DNA of 64,000 nucleotides from Ottelia alismoides (Eukaryota; Streptophyta; Magnoliopsida; Alismatales; Hydrocharitaceae), in the NCBI GenBank assembly GCA_037367405.1, contig JAZKJV010000387.1, positions 434,001-498,000 of the forward strand, in the 5' to 3' direction. This document shows, piece after piece, positions 11,485 through 21,554 of the stretch; within the stretch, counting starts at the first letter, position 1, and each line of letters starts with the position of its first letter. A program made the position numbers and the translations under genes. The notes beneath the pieces are model-generated. The model ran no database searches. It saw only the letters and a list, made by a program, of their open reading frames with translations, and was not told the DNA's origin.

Positions 11485-14278
11485 ATGGCTCCTCCGAAAG
11501 AGAATTCACACCAAGTTGAGCAGAATGAAGTTAATACACAGATGCTCGCCTAGATACAGGTAATCCAGCAACAACTGACCGCACATGCCAATGCACAGAC
11601 CGCCTTTCGAGAGATGTTAATGGAGCTAAGGAGAGATAGAGAGAACATAGGAGGAGGAGGAGGAGAATAACATGCAGATGGACCCTGTGGAGGGAAAGAA
11701 GAGGAAACAAGAGGCTCCAAAGCCTACATTGAAAGAAACCTACAATCCTGGCACTTGCCTTATGATCGAGTGGATCCAAATTCCCCCGATCCACTGACAT
11801 TTCGAGCTGAAATGCAGCTTTTATCTCTTCTTCCATCGTTCCATGGGAACACGAATGAGGAGCCTTATATCTATCTTCAACAATTTAGCCGCATCTGCGG
11901 CACAACTCTCTACCCTAACATCCCGTTAGATGTAGTCAAAATATCCACTTTTCCCTTTAGCCTCCAGGATAAGGCTTTATATTGGATTAATGACTTAGGG
12001 AAAGTGGTGATGACCTAGGAGGAGCTGAAGTTAACATTTCTCCATAAATTATATCCCCTAGGTCGTTTCAGCCAGATGTGTGCCCTCATCTCTAACTTGT
12101 CCCAACAACCCCATGAGAGCATTCATGAAGCATAAGAAAAGACCGAAAGATCTATAGGAGAAGTATCCCCACCATGATATTCCGAGGACTAGCTTGGTCC
12201 AACATTTCTTTGGGGGTTTGAAATGAGAAGTCAGAGGCTGGTCGATCCAGCATGTGGTGGCTCTCACTTTAACAAGGATGACTATGTAGTCTAGCAAATT
12301 TTTAAAGAAATGGATGAAGGAAAGGCCGCTCTATCTTCTTCCCGAACTTATCACAGATCCACCACAAGACCGTCAACATGGCGAAATCACAGGTAGAGGA
12401 CAGGGACGAGAGCTCCAACTTGAGCATCATTGGGAGCCATGTGTTACAGTGGACATTATTGAGAAGCGATCACAGGATCTTGAGAAGCTTGCTATGATCA
12501 AACACAGAACCAAGAATCTAGACAAGCTTGACCAGATAACCAAGAAGTTGGAGCTATTGTTCAGCACCATCAATTCTTACCAGTCCGCGAGCCCACCGGC
12601 TGAGACATCTGCCGAGCAAAAGGAATCACCACATCCATAAAGTCTAGGGCAACCATCTAACATGCGTATTACATGCAGGCCCCTGATCAGGTATCGCAAT
12701 TGCAGTCGTAGACTCAGATGATTGTTTACCACTTGGAGCTCCAATCTTCAAATGTGGAGTCATTTTTCCCACCTCCACCACAAATTCAAGAGGTGAATGG
12801 TCTGAAACAATGAAGCACAAATGACCCGTCCTGGCGGACATCAGCAAGGCCAATCCTTTGCCATTAGGCCTTACCACCAATCTCATGGTGGGAAGTTTGT
12901 CCAGTCTCAACCTCAATAACACCACCAGTCCCCACAAAATGCTGACACATGAAGACAAAACTATCAACCATACCTCCAACAACAGTCGTAGCATCGATAC
13001 TCAAATTCTCAGTAGAATCGGTATCCCCCTCCTCCTTAATACTATCAGCAGTATCCTCCTTAACATTTTTCTTTGAGTTACCGCCACAACGAGAGCATCA
13101 CTATCAGTCTTAACATGGTCAACACGCTGCATATTCAAAGGTCACGCATGTCAACCTGACCCTCGATTGTTTAGCTCAGCTGGTGAAGAGCCTATCTGAG
13201 ATGAACCAGAAGTCGATGGTCTCACTACCGCAAAAATGATCATTCCGCGCAGGTTGGGGTAAAACCCAACAATTTCAAACTTAAAGAGCAGGTAGCTTGT
13301 AATGTGTCTCATGTCCCCATCGAGTCATGTATAAATGATTCTTTTATGTTATCTAAGCTGTGAATCTCAGGAGTAGTAGGACCGTCCAACCGTCTACTAC
13401 TGCAAAGGGGAAGAATAAAGCTTCACTGAGCGACTTATCATTTTCAGTATAAGTCGATCTAGCAGCAAGGTCAGATGAAGAAGGAGGAGAAGGAGCAACA
13501 CTAGAAAAATTTAAAAAAAACGAAGAAAATCAAAATTACAAAAATCAAAATAACAACCAAGGCTGAGCTGAGAAAATCGTGGAGATGCCAGCACCAACAA
13601 CAGATCCCGTACTGATCGACGATGCCGAATTTCCTATTTTTGGCTTTCCACCTGTATTGGATGATTTTATCCCTTATAGTCATCCGATTGTAAAAGATAA
13701 TTCTACTATAAATAAGAGCGTTGACTTTGATTCTGTAAATATTCTTTTTCCTGAATCTATGAAAAATTATAAAAAAAAAATCAGAAAATTAAAACATCAT
13801 TGTCTGATCTCTCTATTTTGGAAGTTCTTCATAATATTTTTCTTGAAATGACTTTATTGAAAGCCACAGAATACATGCCTTTTGTGAAGAAAGAACTGAA
13901 ATAGGGATGTACATCAAAGCATCAACATTGTAAAAACAGACGCTAAAGATTAGAGAAACATATACTGACCATGGCTCCTGTGAATGCGATTAGTAATCTC
14001 CCAACAAAGAATAATGACAAGGGAGCACCTTTGTTCATATGTGAGACTTTTGATCAGATTTTCGAGCAAACTTTGTTTGATACCAGTTCCTCCATTAACC
14101 TCATGCCCACATCATTGCTAAAATAATCCGTGTTTGGTCCGCTTAAACCAACATGCACGATCCTTCAGTTTGCGTATCAATTCATTACGTGACTTAGGGG
14201 TTTATTGGAAGACGTTTTCATAACTATGCAGGATATAAAATTCTCAGTGAGCTTTATTGTCCTAGACATGGATTCCTC
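11485..14278 (+). pseudogene. Athila-like gypsy gag-protease remnant
   Basis: The reading starts at an ATG (MAPPKENSHQVEQNE) with an in-frame TAG after about 22 codons. A retrotransposon gag segment follows at 11755-12018 (LPSFHGNTNEEP, FPFSLQDKALYWINDL), interrupted by a TAG at 12016-12018. A heavily frameshifted spacer comes next. At 13970-14278 there is an aspartic protease region: LFDTSSSINLMP in place of the usual D-(L/S)-G-A context, then GLLEDVFITM and FIVLDMDS. Stops after SLLK and QFIT confirm decay. Order and motifs match Athila-type Gag-Pro. The protease is cut at 14278 by the Tekay fragment; no reverse transcriptase of this element is seen to the right. Confidence 0.75.
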
Positions 14279-15842
14279 TAGACTATTACAATCAAGGCAT
14301 GCATGATGCCTTTCATGCCAATCCATCCCCAGGATGAGATCAAAATCATCCATTTCAATAAGTAATAGGGAAACAGGTAACTGATGTCCTGTTATTAGTA
14401 CTATACAATCATCCAGGACTTCTAGGATTATAAATACTTGTCCTCCTGGTTCCTTGATCAGATAGGACTGTTTTACTTCTACTGGTACCTTACCCAAAGT
14501 GGGTACTATATGTCGAGCAATAAATGAATGTGAATCACCCGAATAAAACAAGGCATGTCTGAAAAGCCATGAGTAGTAACGATACCTCGTAAGACCATGC
14601 CTGAATTGCAAGCTTGTTCTTCAGTGATTGCATTGAGTTGGCCATTAGGAATATGCAAATTAGAACCCACAACACTTTGTGGTGGTTGCTGTATAGGAGA
14701 TGCTCCTTGTGAGCCACACCCTCTACCATGTATTCCTCTATGTATTGCTCCATTACTCGGGGTGGATGTTATACTATTAATTAAAGTTGGTTTAAATCCC
14801 GAACCTCTCAACTGTAGACAGTTTTTCCTAATGTGACCTTTTTGATGACAATGATAACATGCACGCGTTCCTTTCTGATCTGAAGACCCAATCATCGAGG
14901 TACTAGCTCCTAGTGCTGAGTTACGAGGGTATAGTGGATGTCTAGAGAAACCCCCTCTTCCTGATAATTCCTAACCTAAGGTCTGTGACGAGCTTATACT
15001 GGAACCAACTGGATGATAGCGATGATCTCTACGGTTATAATTTGCCTTGAGTTTGGATGGTCCACCATTAAAGTGTAAACTTCTTCTTTGGCAGTTTTCA
15101 TCCCTCTCCATTTCAATACGAGAGGTGATGTCCATTGCTTCATCTATGGTTATAGCTCTAAAACCCTTAAGCTTTTCTCTCATATCTCCTTGAAGACCGC
15201 TAACAAATTTGGTAAGACACTCTTGTGGTGAAGCTTCTAGAACTAGGGAGTAATGTAGTAGCTCAGTAAAGTGGATATGATAATCTCGTACGGTCTTAGA
15301 ACCCTAGTTAAGAGAAGCCAACTCTCTCCTCTTTAATTCTTCCCAATGGGAGGGACAAGTAGTGAGCTCGGAACCTATCTTCAAAGATATCCCATGGAAC
15401 ATGATCTGCTGATTTCTTGGAAATTGCTCTCCACCATCGTCGTGCATAATCTGCTAAGGAGTAATCAGCAAAGTGCACCTAGGTGTCAATTGGTGCATGT
15501 ATTATCCTCAACATCCTACTAACGTCATCGAGCCATAATTCAGTCTCTGCAGGTGTCAGTACACCTTTGAATTGAGTAATCTTTCCCTTTCGGTAATTGT
15601 CAAGTAATTTTTGATGTCTAAGAAAGGTCTTCTCCATTACTTCTTCATCTGGGGTCGGAGCAGACTCAATGGAAGGATGGTAACTCGATTCTTCCTCACA
15701 AAAGTGGACAAAACTCTCAACTCTAGCATCCACAGGTTTGGATGCCTCAGATTTCTCAGCTTATGCATTGAGCCTTACCTCCAATGCTTGCTGTCTTTGC
15801 CTCATGTCTCGGAGCATTGTCATACACATCTTGGTCCGCCAT
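14279..15842 (-). pseudogene. Tekay-like gag and protease start
   Basis: A likely start is the ATG at 15842 (MADQDVYDNAPRHE). Gag-like stretches include the region at 15479-15733 with LTPAETELWLDDVSRMLR, a match to the gypsy gag core, and HYLSLPLGR-like continuation upstream of 15300, but frame changes and stops break the gene. A CX2CX4HX4C zinc knuckle (CYHCHQKGHIRKNC) is at 14818-14859. The protease follows at about 14550, where the expected FDSGAS triad reads FYSGDS, so the catalytic aspartate is replaced by tyrosine. ILGMDWHERHHACLDC at about 14285-14345 marks the protease C-terminus. The gene then stops at the junction with foreign sequence. Confidence 0.82.
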
Positions 15843-16025
15843 GATCCTGTAATGAATCAAGGCCAAAAGTCAGATCCTATATGTCTTAGCATGATGTACA
15901 TAAGGGGCAATGACTTGTGAATGGTACTGTAGTCAATTATTAAGATCAAAGGATCTTAATAAAACCTTAGTTTCTGAATACCACTCATAGTTGTCAGTTA
16001 CTAAATAAATTACTGGAGTGACCGA

Positions 16026-16037
16026 GCTATGATACCA
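16026..16037 (-). other. Primer binding site, initiator tRNA-Met
   Basis: On the - strand, TGGTATCATAGC lies 3 bases after the LTR end. It differs at one position from the canonical tRNA-iMet site TGGTATCAGAGC. This fixes the orientation of the element and the 3' boundary of its 5' LTR. Confidence 0.88.
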
Positions 16038-16040
16038 AAC

Positions 16041-18868
16041 TGTCATGACCCCAATTCCGGACCATCGGATCCTCCCATATCCGGATCTGGTTATTCAACA
16101 ATAATTTATTCAACAATCACAACTACCATTCAGAAACAGACTGCAATTAAAAATACTCAGAATGAAGTATTTCAACACTTTTCCATTCACAATATAAAGT
16201 TCACATGATACATTGTCCCACTATAACTATTTACATGTACATCATCTCGAAAGGAAATACACTAAAAGATTACCAATTACCTTATAGAGTAAAGCTACTA
16301 CGGGTGGTTGGATGGCTACTATATTAGCTGGCTGGATTACTAAAGTCCTTGCGATGGCTTACCGATATCTATTGGATTTTTTAAAAATCATAGGATAACA
16401 ATTAGCGAATACTAAGCAACAAAGAAGAGAAAAGCAAACAAATGGTGTAATTTTTCAAAACTTGTTATCACAAAAAGTTTCATCCCTTCTCAATAGTTTA
16501 AGTCGTATTCCTTTCTATTCCACATCAGGGATTAGTCCAGGGAATTACCTCACCACTATATGGACTCCGAAGTTGTGGACACTTTGGGATTGGAGATTGC
16601 ATTGATCTTGTAAGTGTATGCTACCGCACGTCGCCTCAACCAATCCTCCACTACTACCATGACAATTTCCTTTTCTTTTATTCATCAGGGTCTCAACCCT
16701 CATCCTGGCAAACAAAGGAGTACATCGTCCTCGAGGATCTGGTGGCTTAGAACCTCAGACTAACCTTTAATCACATAACATAGCGGCTTTAAAAAAACAT
16801 GTTATCGTGACCCAGCCGCTATCGAACCACCCGTGCCTCCACATGGCATGACTACATCTTCCGTCGTTCAACCCGAATATATTAGATCCCAGTACCATGA
16901 GTTGCAATTCATTCATTTCGTGCGCACTTATCATAGCAGGGCAACCGTGCACCACGTAGGTAGGGCAACGCCAATATGGGTACCTTTCGATAAATCTACA
17001 GGTTGCATGCCTGACCTGTAGTTCTACTCCCGATCATTCTTAACATAAGACACAATCCTTTTCAGGATCCAACTCAAAACACATCAATTCCCATGATGTA
17101 ATTCCTCCGTTAAGCCTCAGATTTGCATAAACATAAATATTGAGTATAGACTTACACATATATTAATTCATATATTTATATACCCATATTTATGCTTATT
17201 TTAACTTCCAAACCCTAACTTTCCAAACCACTGCATCCATTCGATGCTTGTACCTTATTTTAGTTGAAATCACAAAGCAACCTTTCATACTTTCTCAAAA
17301 ATAACCAAATTAGGATTCTTCATAGGAAGAAGCATAAATACAAAAATCTCAATGATCTCATATGAAAATCCAACAACAAATGGAAGGATTTCGTTACCTA
17401 TTTAAGCTCTCTCTCACGTATGCAATGCTTTATCGTATTTCATTTTAAGAAAGGATGACTTAAGGCTCCTGAAATGATCAAATTTCATTTTCGTATCAAA
17501 AACGTTAAAAATGTGCCAAGAACGTGAAGAACGCATGAAGAACACGAAGAACGTGAAGAACACATGAAGAACACGAAGAACATGTTTTCTCTCAAAAATT
17601 TGGCAGATCTTCCCCTTATACAGGGTGATATTTCTAGGAAAATTTAGATAGAGTTTCCACTTATATTGGGACATATTTCTCTAAAAATTTTGACAGAGTT
17701 TCCCATTATATTGGGACATATTTCTAGGAAAATTTCTGCAGAGTTTCCCCTTATATCAGAATATATTTTAAAATAAAAATGAAAAGAGTTTGCTCTATAA
17801 AATCAATCGAGAGGGAAACAACAACGAAACTGAAATAATATAATCAAACTGCAAGCAATGGAGAATCGGTAGACACCACACGTCTTAGATGAGTGAAAGT
17901 ACGGCGAATCACTGGGTTCACTGACGTGCATAGCCACCCGTACCTAAGTAGGGTATTACACAGATTTCTCTATTAAAACAACTATAAAAGCGGAATCGAA
18001 AGAATAGAAACATAAGTGATGGAGAATTGGTAGACACCACGCGTCTTAGGTGACTGAAAGTGTGATAAATCACAGGGTTCACTGACTGCATAGGCACCCA
18101 CACCTTAATAGGGTGTTACACAGATTTCTCCTCGAACCACAACAGAAAACAAATCGAAAAGGAAGATGAATCGAAAACCAAACTGGAAAAAGAACATGAA
18201 TTGAAATGAAGCCAACTAGAAGAGGATCGTACCTTCCTCCTCCTCATTCTCCCAACAGTGCTTCACTAGCGCTCCTTCCCCGCCTCCCTCTCCTCCTCCT
18301 GACCTCTCGACCCTATCCCTCGGGGTAGTGGTGGTAGTGGAAATCGTACAGAATGAATGGGTAGGGGGGCTATTTATAGGCTCCAGAAAATCGCTAACCA
18401 TTATTAGTAAACCATGGTTTAGTCCTTAACCGCGGTTAGCAGCCCATGATTTTTGCCAAAGCTTATCTGAAACTTAGGGCTTAAGTTAGAACTTTCCAGA
18501 ATGTTCTGGATTTTCTAATGATGCTTAATTAGCGCTAATCATGATTAACTTTCGCTAATCATGATTTAACTCCTGCTGATCATAATTTAATTTTCGTGAC
18601 TTACGCTTAACTTCTACTGATCTATGATTAATGTTTGCTAATGTTGATTAGTAATCCTTGATCCATCATTAGATTCCTTAATCAAGATTAACCGATCTTA
18701 ATGACGATCATTAAGGTTTAATGACATCTTAAGCCTCCTTACTTCTCTTTCCTCTGAAAATCATAACAATTCGAAACAAAGTCCGATTACACGAAATAAA
18801 TTCCTTCCTTTTGACGAACCGGATCTTATGATACATGATCTGAGAGATGCTAAGTTCAAGGCTTTACA
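16041..18868 (-). repeat. 5' LTR of the incomplete Tekay-like element
   Basis: 2828 bp. On the - strand it begins TGTAAAGCCTTGAACTTAGC and ends GGGGTCATGACA. It is homologous over its whole length to the LTR at 764-3494, including the tandem near-duplicates (here about 17900-17950 and 18050-18125) and the AT-rich GGGACATATTT repeats at about 17600-17760. Differences between the two LTRs are numerous, so the two elements are not a recent pair. Confidence 0.85.
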
Positions 18869-20042
18869 TCCTCCATATCGTAATCCCCACTTTGATCCAT
18901 TTCAAGTTTTGCAAGATCTTGAGCCACCAGGTCCATCATCTTCTTCTTTTCCACTTGGACATCCATGCTCCAGATCCTATCTCATTGACCCATTAGTTGA
19001 GATCAAGGGTCTCGAGCTTAGTAATCCTCCTATAGGTTATCTTGGGCGATGACGTTATTTCAAGTTGTTGTACATCGAGATTCACCACATTAGTCTCATC
19101 TGTTTCATCAGAAACCTTTGAAAGATCTATCTGGAGGGAAGCACGCAACCATAACACCTCCAGTTCTCTCCCTACACATCAAGCCTCCTCCAGTTCATTC
19201 CTTCGAGTGTTGAAATCCCTACGGAGTAGCACCACCGCACTTAGAAGTTGTTCGGTCGTGTAACGAATGAGGGCTTCGATGTTCCAACATCTCCCTCTAC
19301 CACTTCCTCAGAGCTTAGATGCCAATCAACCATGCCCGACCTCATATAAAGAAGACGACTGAGGAGAAACCCGAAAATAGAAGCAATCATCTAAATGATG
19401 GTCAATCCATGATCTTCACCATTGAAGCAAGGTCTGATTTCGACCATCGATCCAACTAAATCAAGTGCCCTAGTTGTGCCACATGTCATAACTATCAGCC
19501 ATAGGATCATCTCGCATCAGAGCCACAAATGCAACCACGTGGTGTGGCATCGTCCATACGATCTGGTAGAATTCAAACTCATTTGAATCGTTTGATCACT
19601 GCTAAGGTCACATGCACTCCGCATGTGACATTTGCTATTTACAAGGAGACCCTCCATATTTCAAGGATTTGCAATGAAAGGACCGTAATTTGGAGTAATT
19701 GTAGGCATGCCCTGTTAGGTATCTCAATTTACAAAAGTGCTCTTATGCACATTACATGCATTTTTATTTTAATTTTAATTTTCATAGACATACCTGTATA
19801 TGAACATTTATTTTTTATTATTTTTAAATCTAAAAATTACATGTAGGACATATTTCAAAATTCAAGTCAATAGTGTACCGATGATAAGATTTTTCCCAAC
19901 ACTAACCAAGTTCTTTTAAGATATAATATTTTGATTTTAGAAATTCCTTCTTGCTAGAATTTTGAATTATGGATGTTATAGTGAGATGCATAATGAATTG
20001 GTACGGTATATTAATACCATAACATACGAACAATAGGGAAAA
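18869..20042 (+). other. Unassigned, LTR-like noncoding sequence
   Basis: No protein family recognised. Short frames such as 18828-19052 cross the element boundary and are not credible genes. Phrases near 19440-19720 (paired remarks of CCATCGATCCAAC type followed by CACATGTCAT) resemble the LTR style of the gypsy elements to the left. It could be part of the Athila-like element beyond the Tekay insertion, but no match to its protease continuation is visible. Confidence 0.3.
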
Positions 20043-20172
20043 ATGGATTCTTATATGCAATATTTACAAAAAAGTACTCGACTATTGGAGAACAATCAAT
20101 ATATTTCTAATGTCGAATAGAGATCAACTAGGATAGAAATAAAGCGTTGGATCAAACTCTTCTTGTGTCATA
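20043..20172 (+). pseudogene. rpl23: Plastid-derived rpl23 fragment (NUPT)
   Basis: The sequence follows the 5' part of plastid rpl23, the gene for large-subunit ribosomal protein L23. Recognisable stretches are TATGCAATATTTACA, TCTAATGTCGAAT, AGATCAACTAGGATAG and AAATAAAG. They correspond to L23 residues around YAVFTDKS, NQYTSNVES and STRTEIKHWVELFF. An indel near codons 3-12, a TAG in place of the serine codon after SNVE, and loss after about 43 codons show it is a dead nuclear copy. Sequence on either side is not obviously plastid. Transfer through the mitochondrion, which also carries rpl23 pieces in plants, is an alternative. Confidence 0.75.
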
Positions 20173-20541
20173 GTGTTCTACATGCAGGATCTCTTTAATT
20201 GGCTTTTTTATGATCCGTGATTGATTTTATTCCTTTAAATTGTTAGAAAGGAGTAAAATTTACCCCAGTTGTCTCCTTTAAATCATATTAAATCAACCAA
20301 TGCTCTAAAATTCCTAAAAAATGCCTTTACTTGATGTTTATGTGCTCTCTCATGTGCCCACATATTTCATGAAATTGATATGTCATGTTCCAATAAATAG
20401 TTTTTAGTGTATTTTGTACTTAGTTCATAACTAGTTCCCAATTTAGTATTTTTATAAATTTAAAAGTGCTTTTTATTCACCTTGTAATCATATATGTAGA
20501 AAGTTAATACTGCAAAAAACCGATGTTGGTTATTTTTAGAA
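20173..20541. other. Unassigned AT-rich sequence
   Basis: No coding similarity, repeat termini or RNA gene seen between the rpl23 fragment and the left target duplication of the MULE. Confidence 0.3.
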
Positions 20542-20550
20542 TTTAAATAA
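20542..20550. repeat. 9-bp target site duplication, left, of MULE
   Basis: TTTAAATAA, repeated exactly at 26502-26510. Nine base pairs is the Mutator-superfamily signature. Confidence 0.95.
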
Positions 20551-21460
20551 GGGTAATTACAATTTGGGTCCCCATCTGTGGCTCTGGTCCCAGAATGGGT
20601 CCCGATCTTTAAATCGTAACGATTAGGATCTCAAGTTCGTTTAGAAAACAGCAACAAAAAATGCCGTTAGAAATTGTAGATCTCCAGACGAAAATACCCT
20701 TCAAAAAAATCTTTGGATTTGGTCCCCTTTCACTCCTACCCCACGCCCGACCGCACTTTTCCCTTCCTTTTCCCTCACGCACCTGTGGTGCCCTAACCCC
20801 ACCTCTTCCCTCCGTCGAGTAACATCCCCTCCGGCACCTGGGGTGGTCAACGCATTACCCCACCCTCCTCTGCAGCGCCTCCTCCCAAGCTCCTCCGCAG
20901 CACCTCCTCCCAAGCGGCCTTCCCCTTCGCGCAACGTCACCGCTCCTCCGCGCAGCACTGCCTCCCCCACACTCCTCCGATGCAGCAGTGCCATCATGAG
21001 GTTGCGGGGGCTCCATACATGCAGCAACACACGAGAGGTCGCCTCTCCTTCACGCATCATCGAGTCCCTTGCTCGCACCACGCCATCCCATTGGCACAAA
21101 GGCAGAGGGAACATAACTTCAAAAGTCCGTGAGAAGTAAGTTCTTTCAACTGTATTTAACATCTAAATTCTTCCCCAAATTTGCACCAACAGATGACATT
21201 GGCCTTTAATTTCAAAACATTTCCTCCATAGTCTCCACTTTAATAGCCACCAACACTTTGCTTTGATTTTCCATCTGCTTGGATTGTGTTTGGATTGTAA
21301 ATTTGGATTGCAAAATCAGATCTCTGTAGTTTGACGTTTTAGTATAGCATAATTTCTGCAGATTTAATTTCAATGCATTGTGTTTGAAATGAAAATATGT
21401 TTTTGATTATAATTTCCCCCAACAGAAACCTTCGATGACCTCACAGAATCTCCCCAAATT
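20551..21460 (+). repeat. Left terminal inverted repeat of MULE
   Basis: Matches the reverse complement of 25586-26501 nearly throughout. The outer 150 bp are AT-rich. The middle (about 20700-21120) is GC-rich with imperfect repeats of CTCCTCCCAAGC and CGCAGCACCTCC type. The inner part includes CTGCAGATTTAATTTCAATGC. Frames across the GC-rich part (20701-21162 -, 20843-21139 +) are by-products of this composition. The segment from 21461 to 21554 is leader before the transposase. Confidence 0.92.
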
Positions 21461-21554
21461 AGTAATTGCATTTTGATTATTTAAAAATCATACTCTAATA
21501 TTTACAAGAATATAATATCTTGTATTAATATGCTTTGATGTACTCTTTACAGGA

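Larger units (their letters stand above)
14279..18868 (-). mobile_element. Incomplete Tekay-like gypsy element (LTR-gag-pr)
   Basis: Read on the - strand, the element runs from its LTR start at 18868 through the PBS and gag and stops inside the protease at 14279. Reverse transcriptase, RNase H, integrase and the 3' LTR are absent. The bases TCCTC occur directly on both sides (14274-14278 and 18869-18873), as expected for an integration duplication, although the left end is not an LTR end. The element belongs to the same family as 1-3494. Its left edge interrupts the protease of the + strand Athila-like element. Confidence 0.8.

Noticed and set aside
20701..21162. 153-codon frame in the left MULE TIR and its mirror at 25891-26367
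   Set aside because: Both are translations of the GC-rich TIR. The frame is a consequence of composition and is duplicated because the TIRs are inverted copies.
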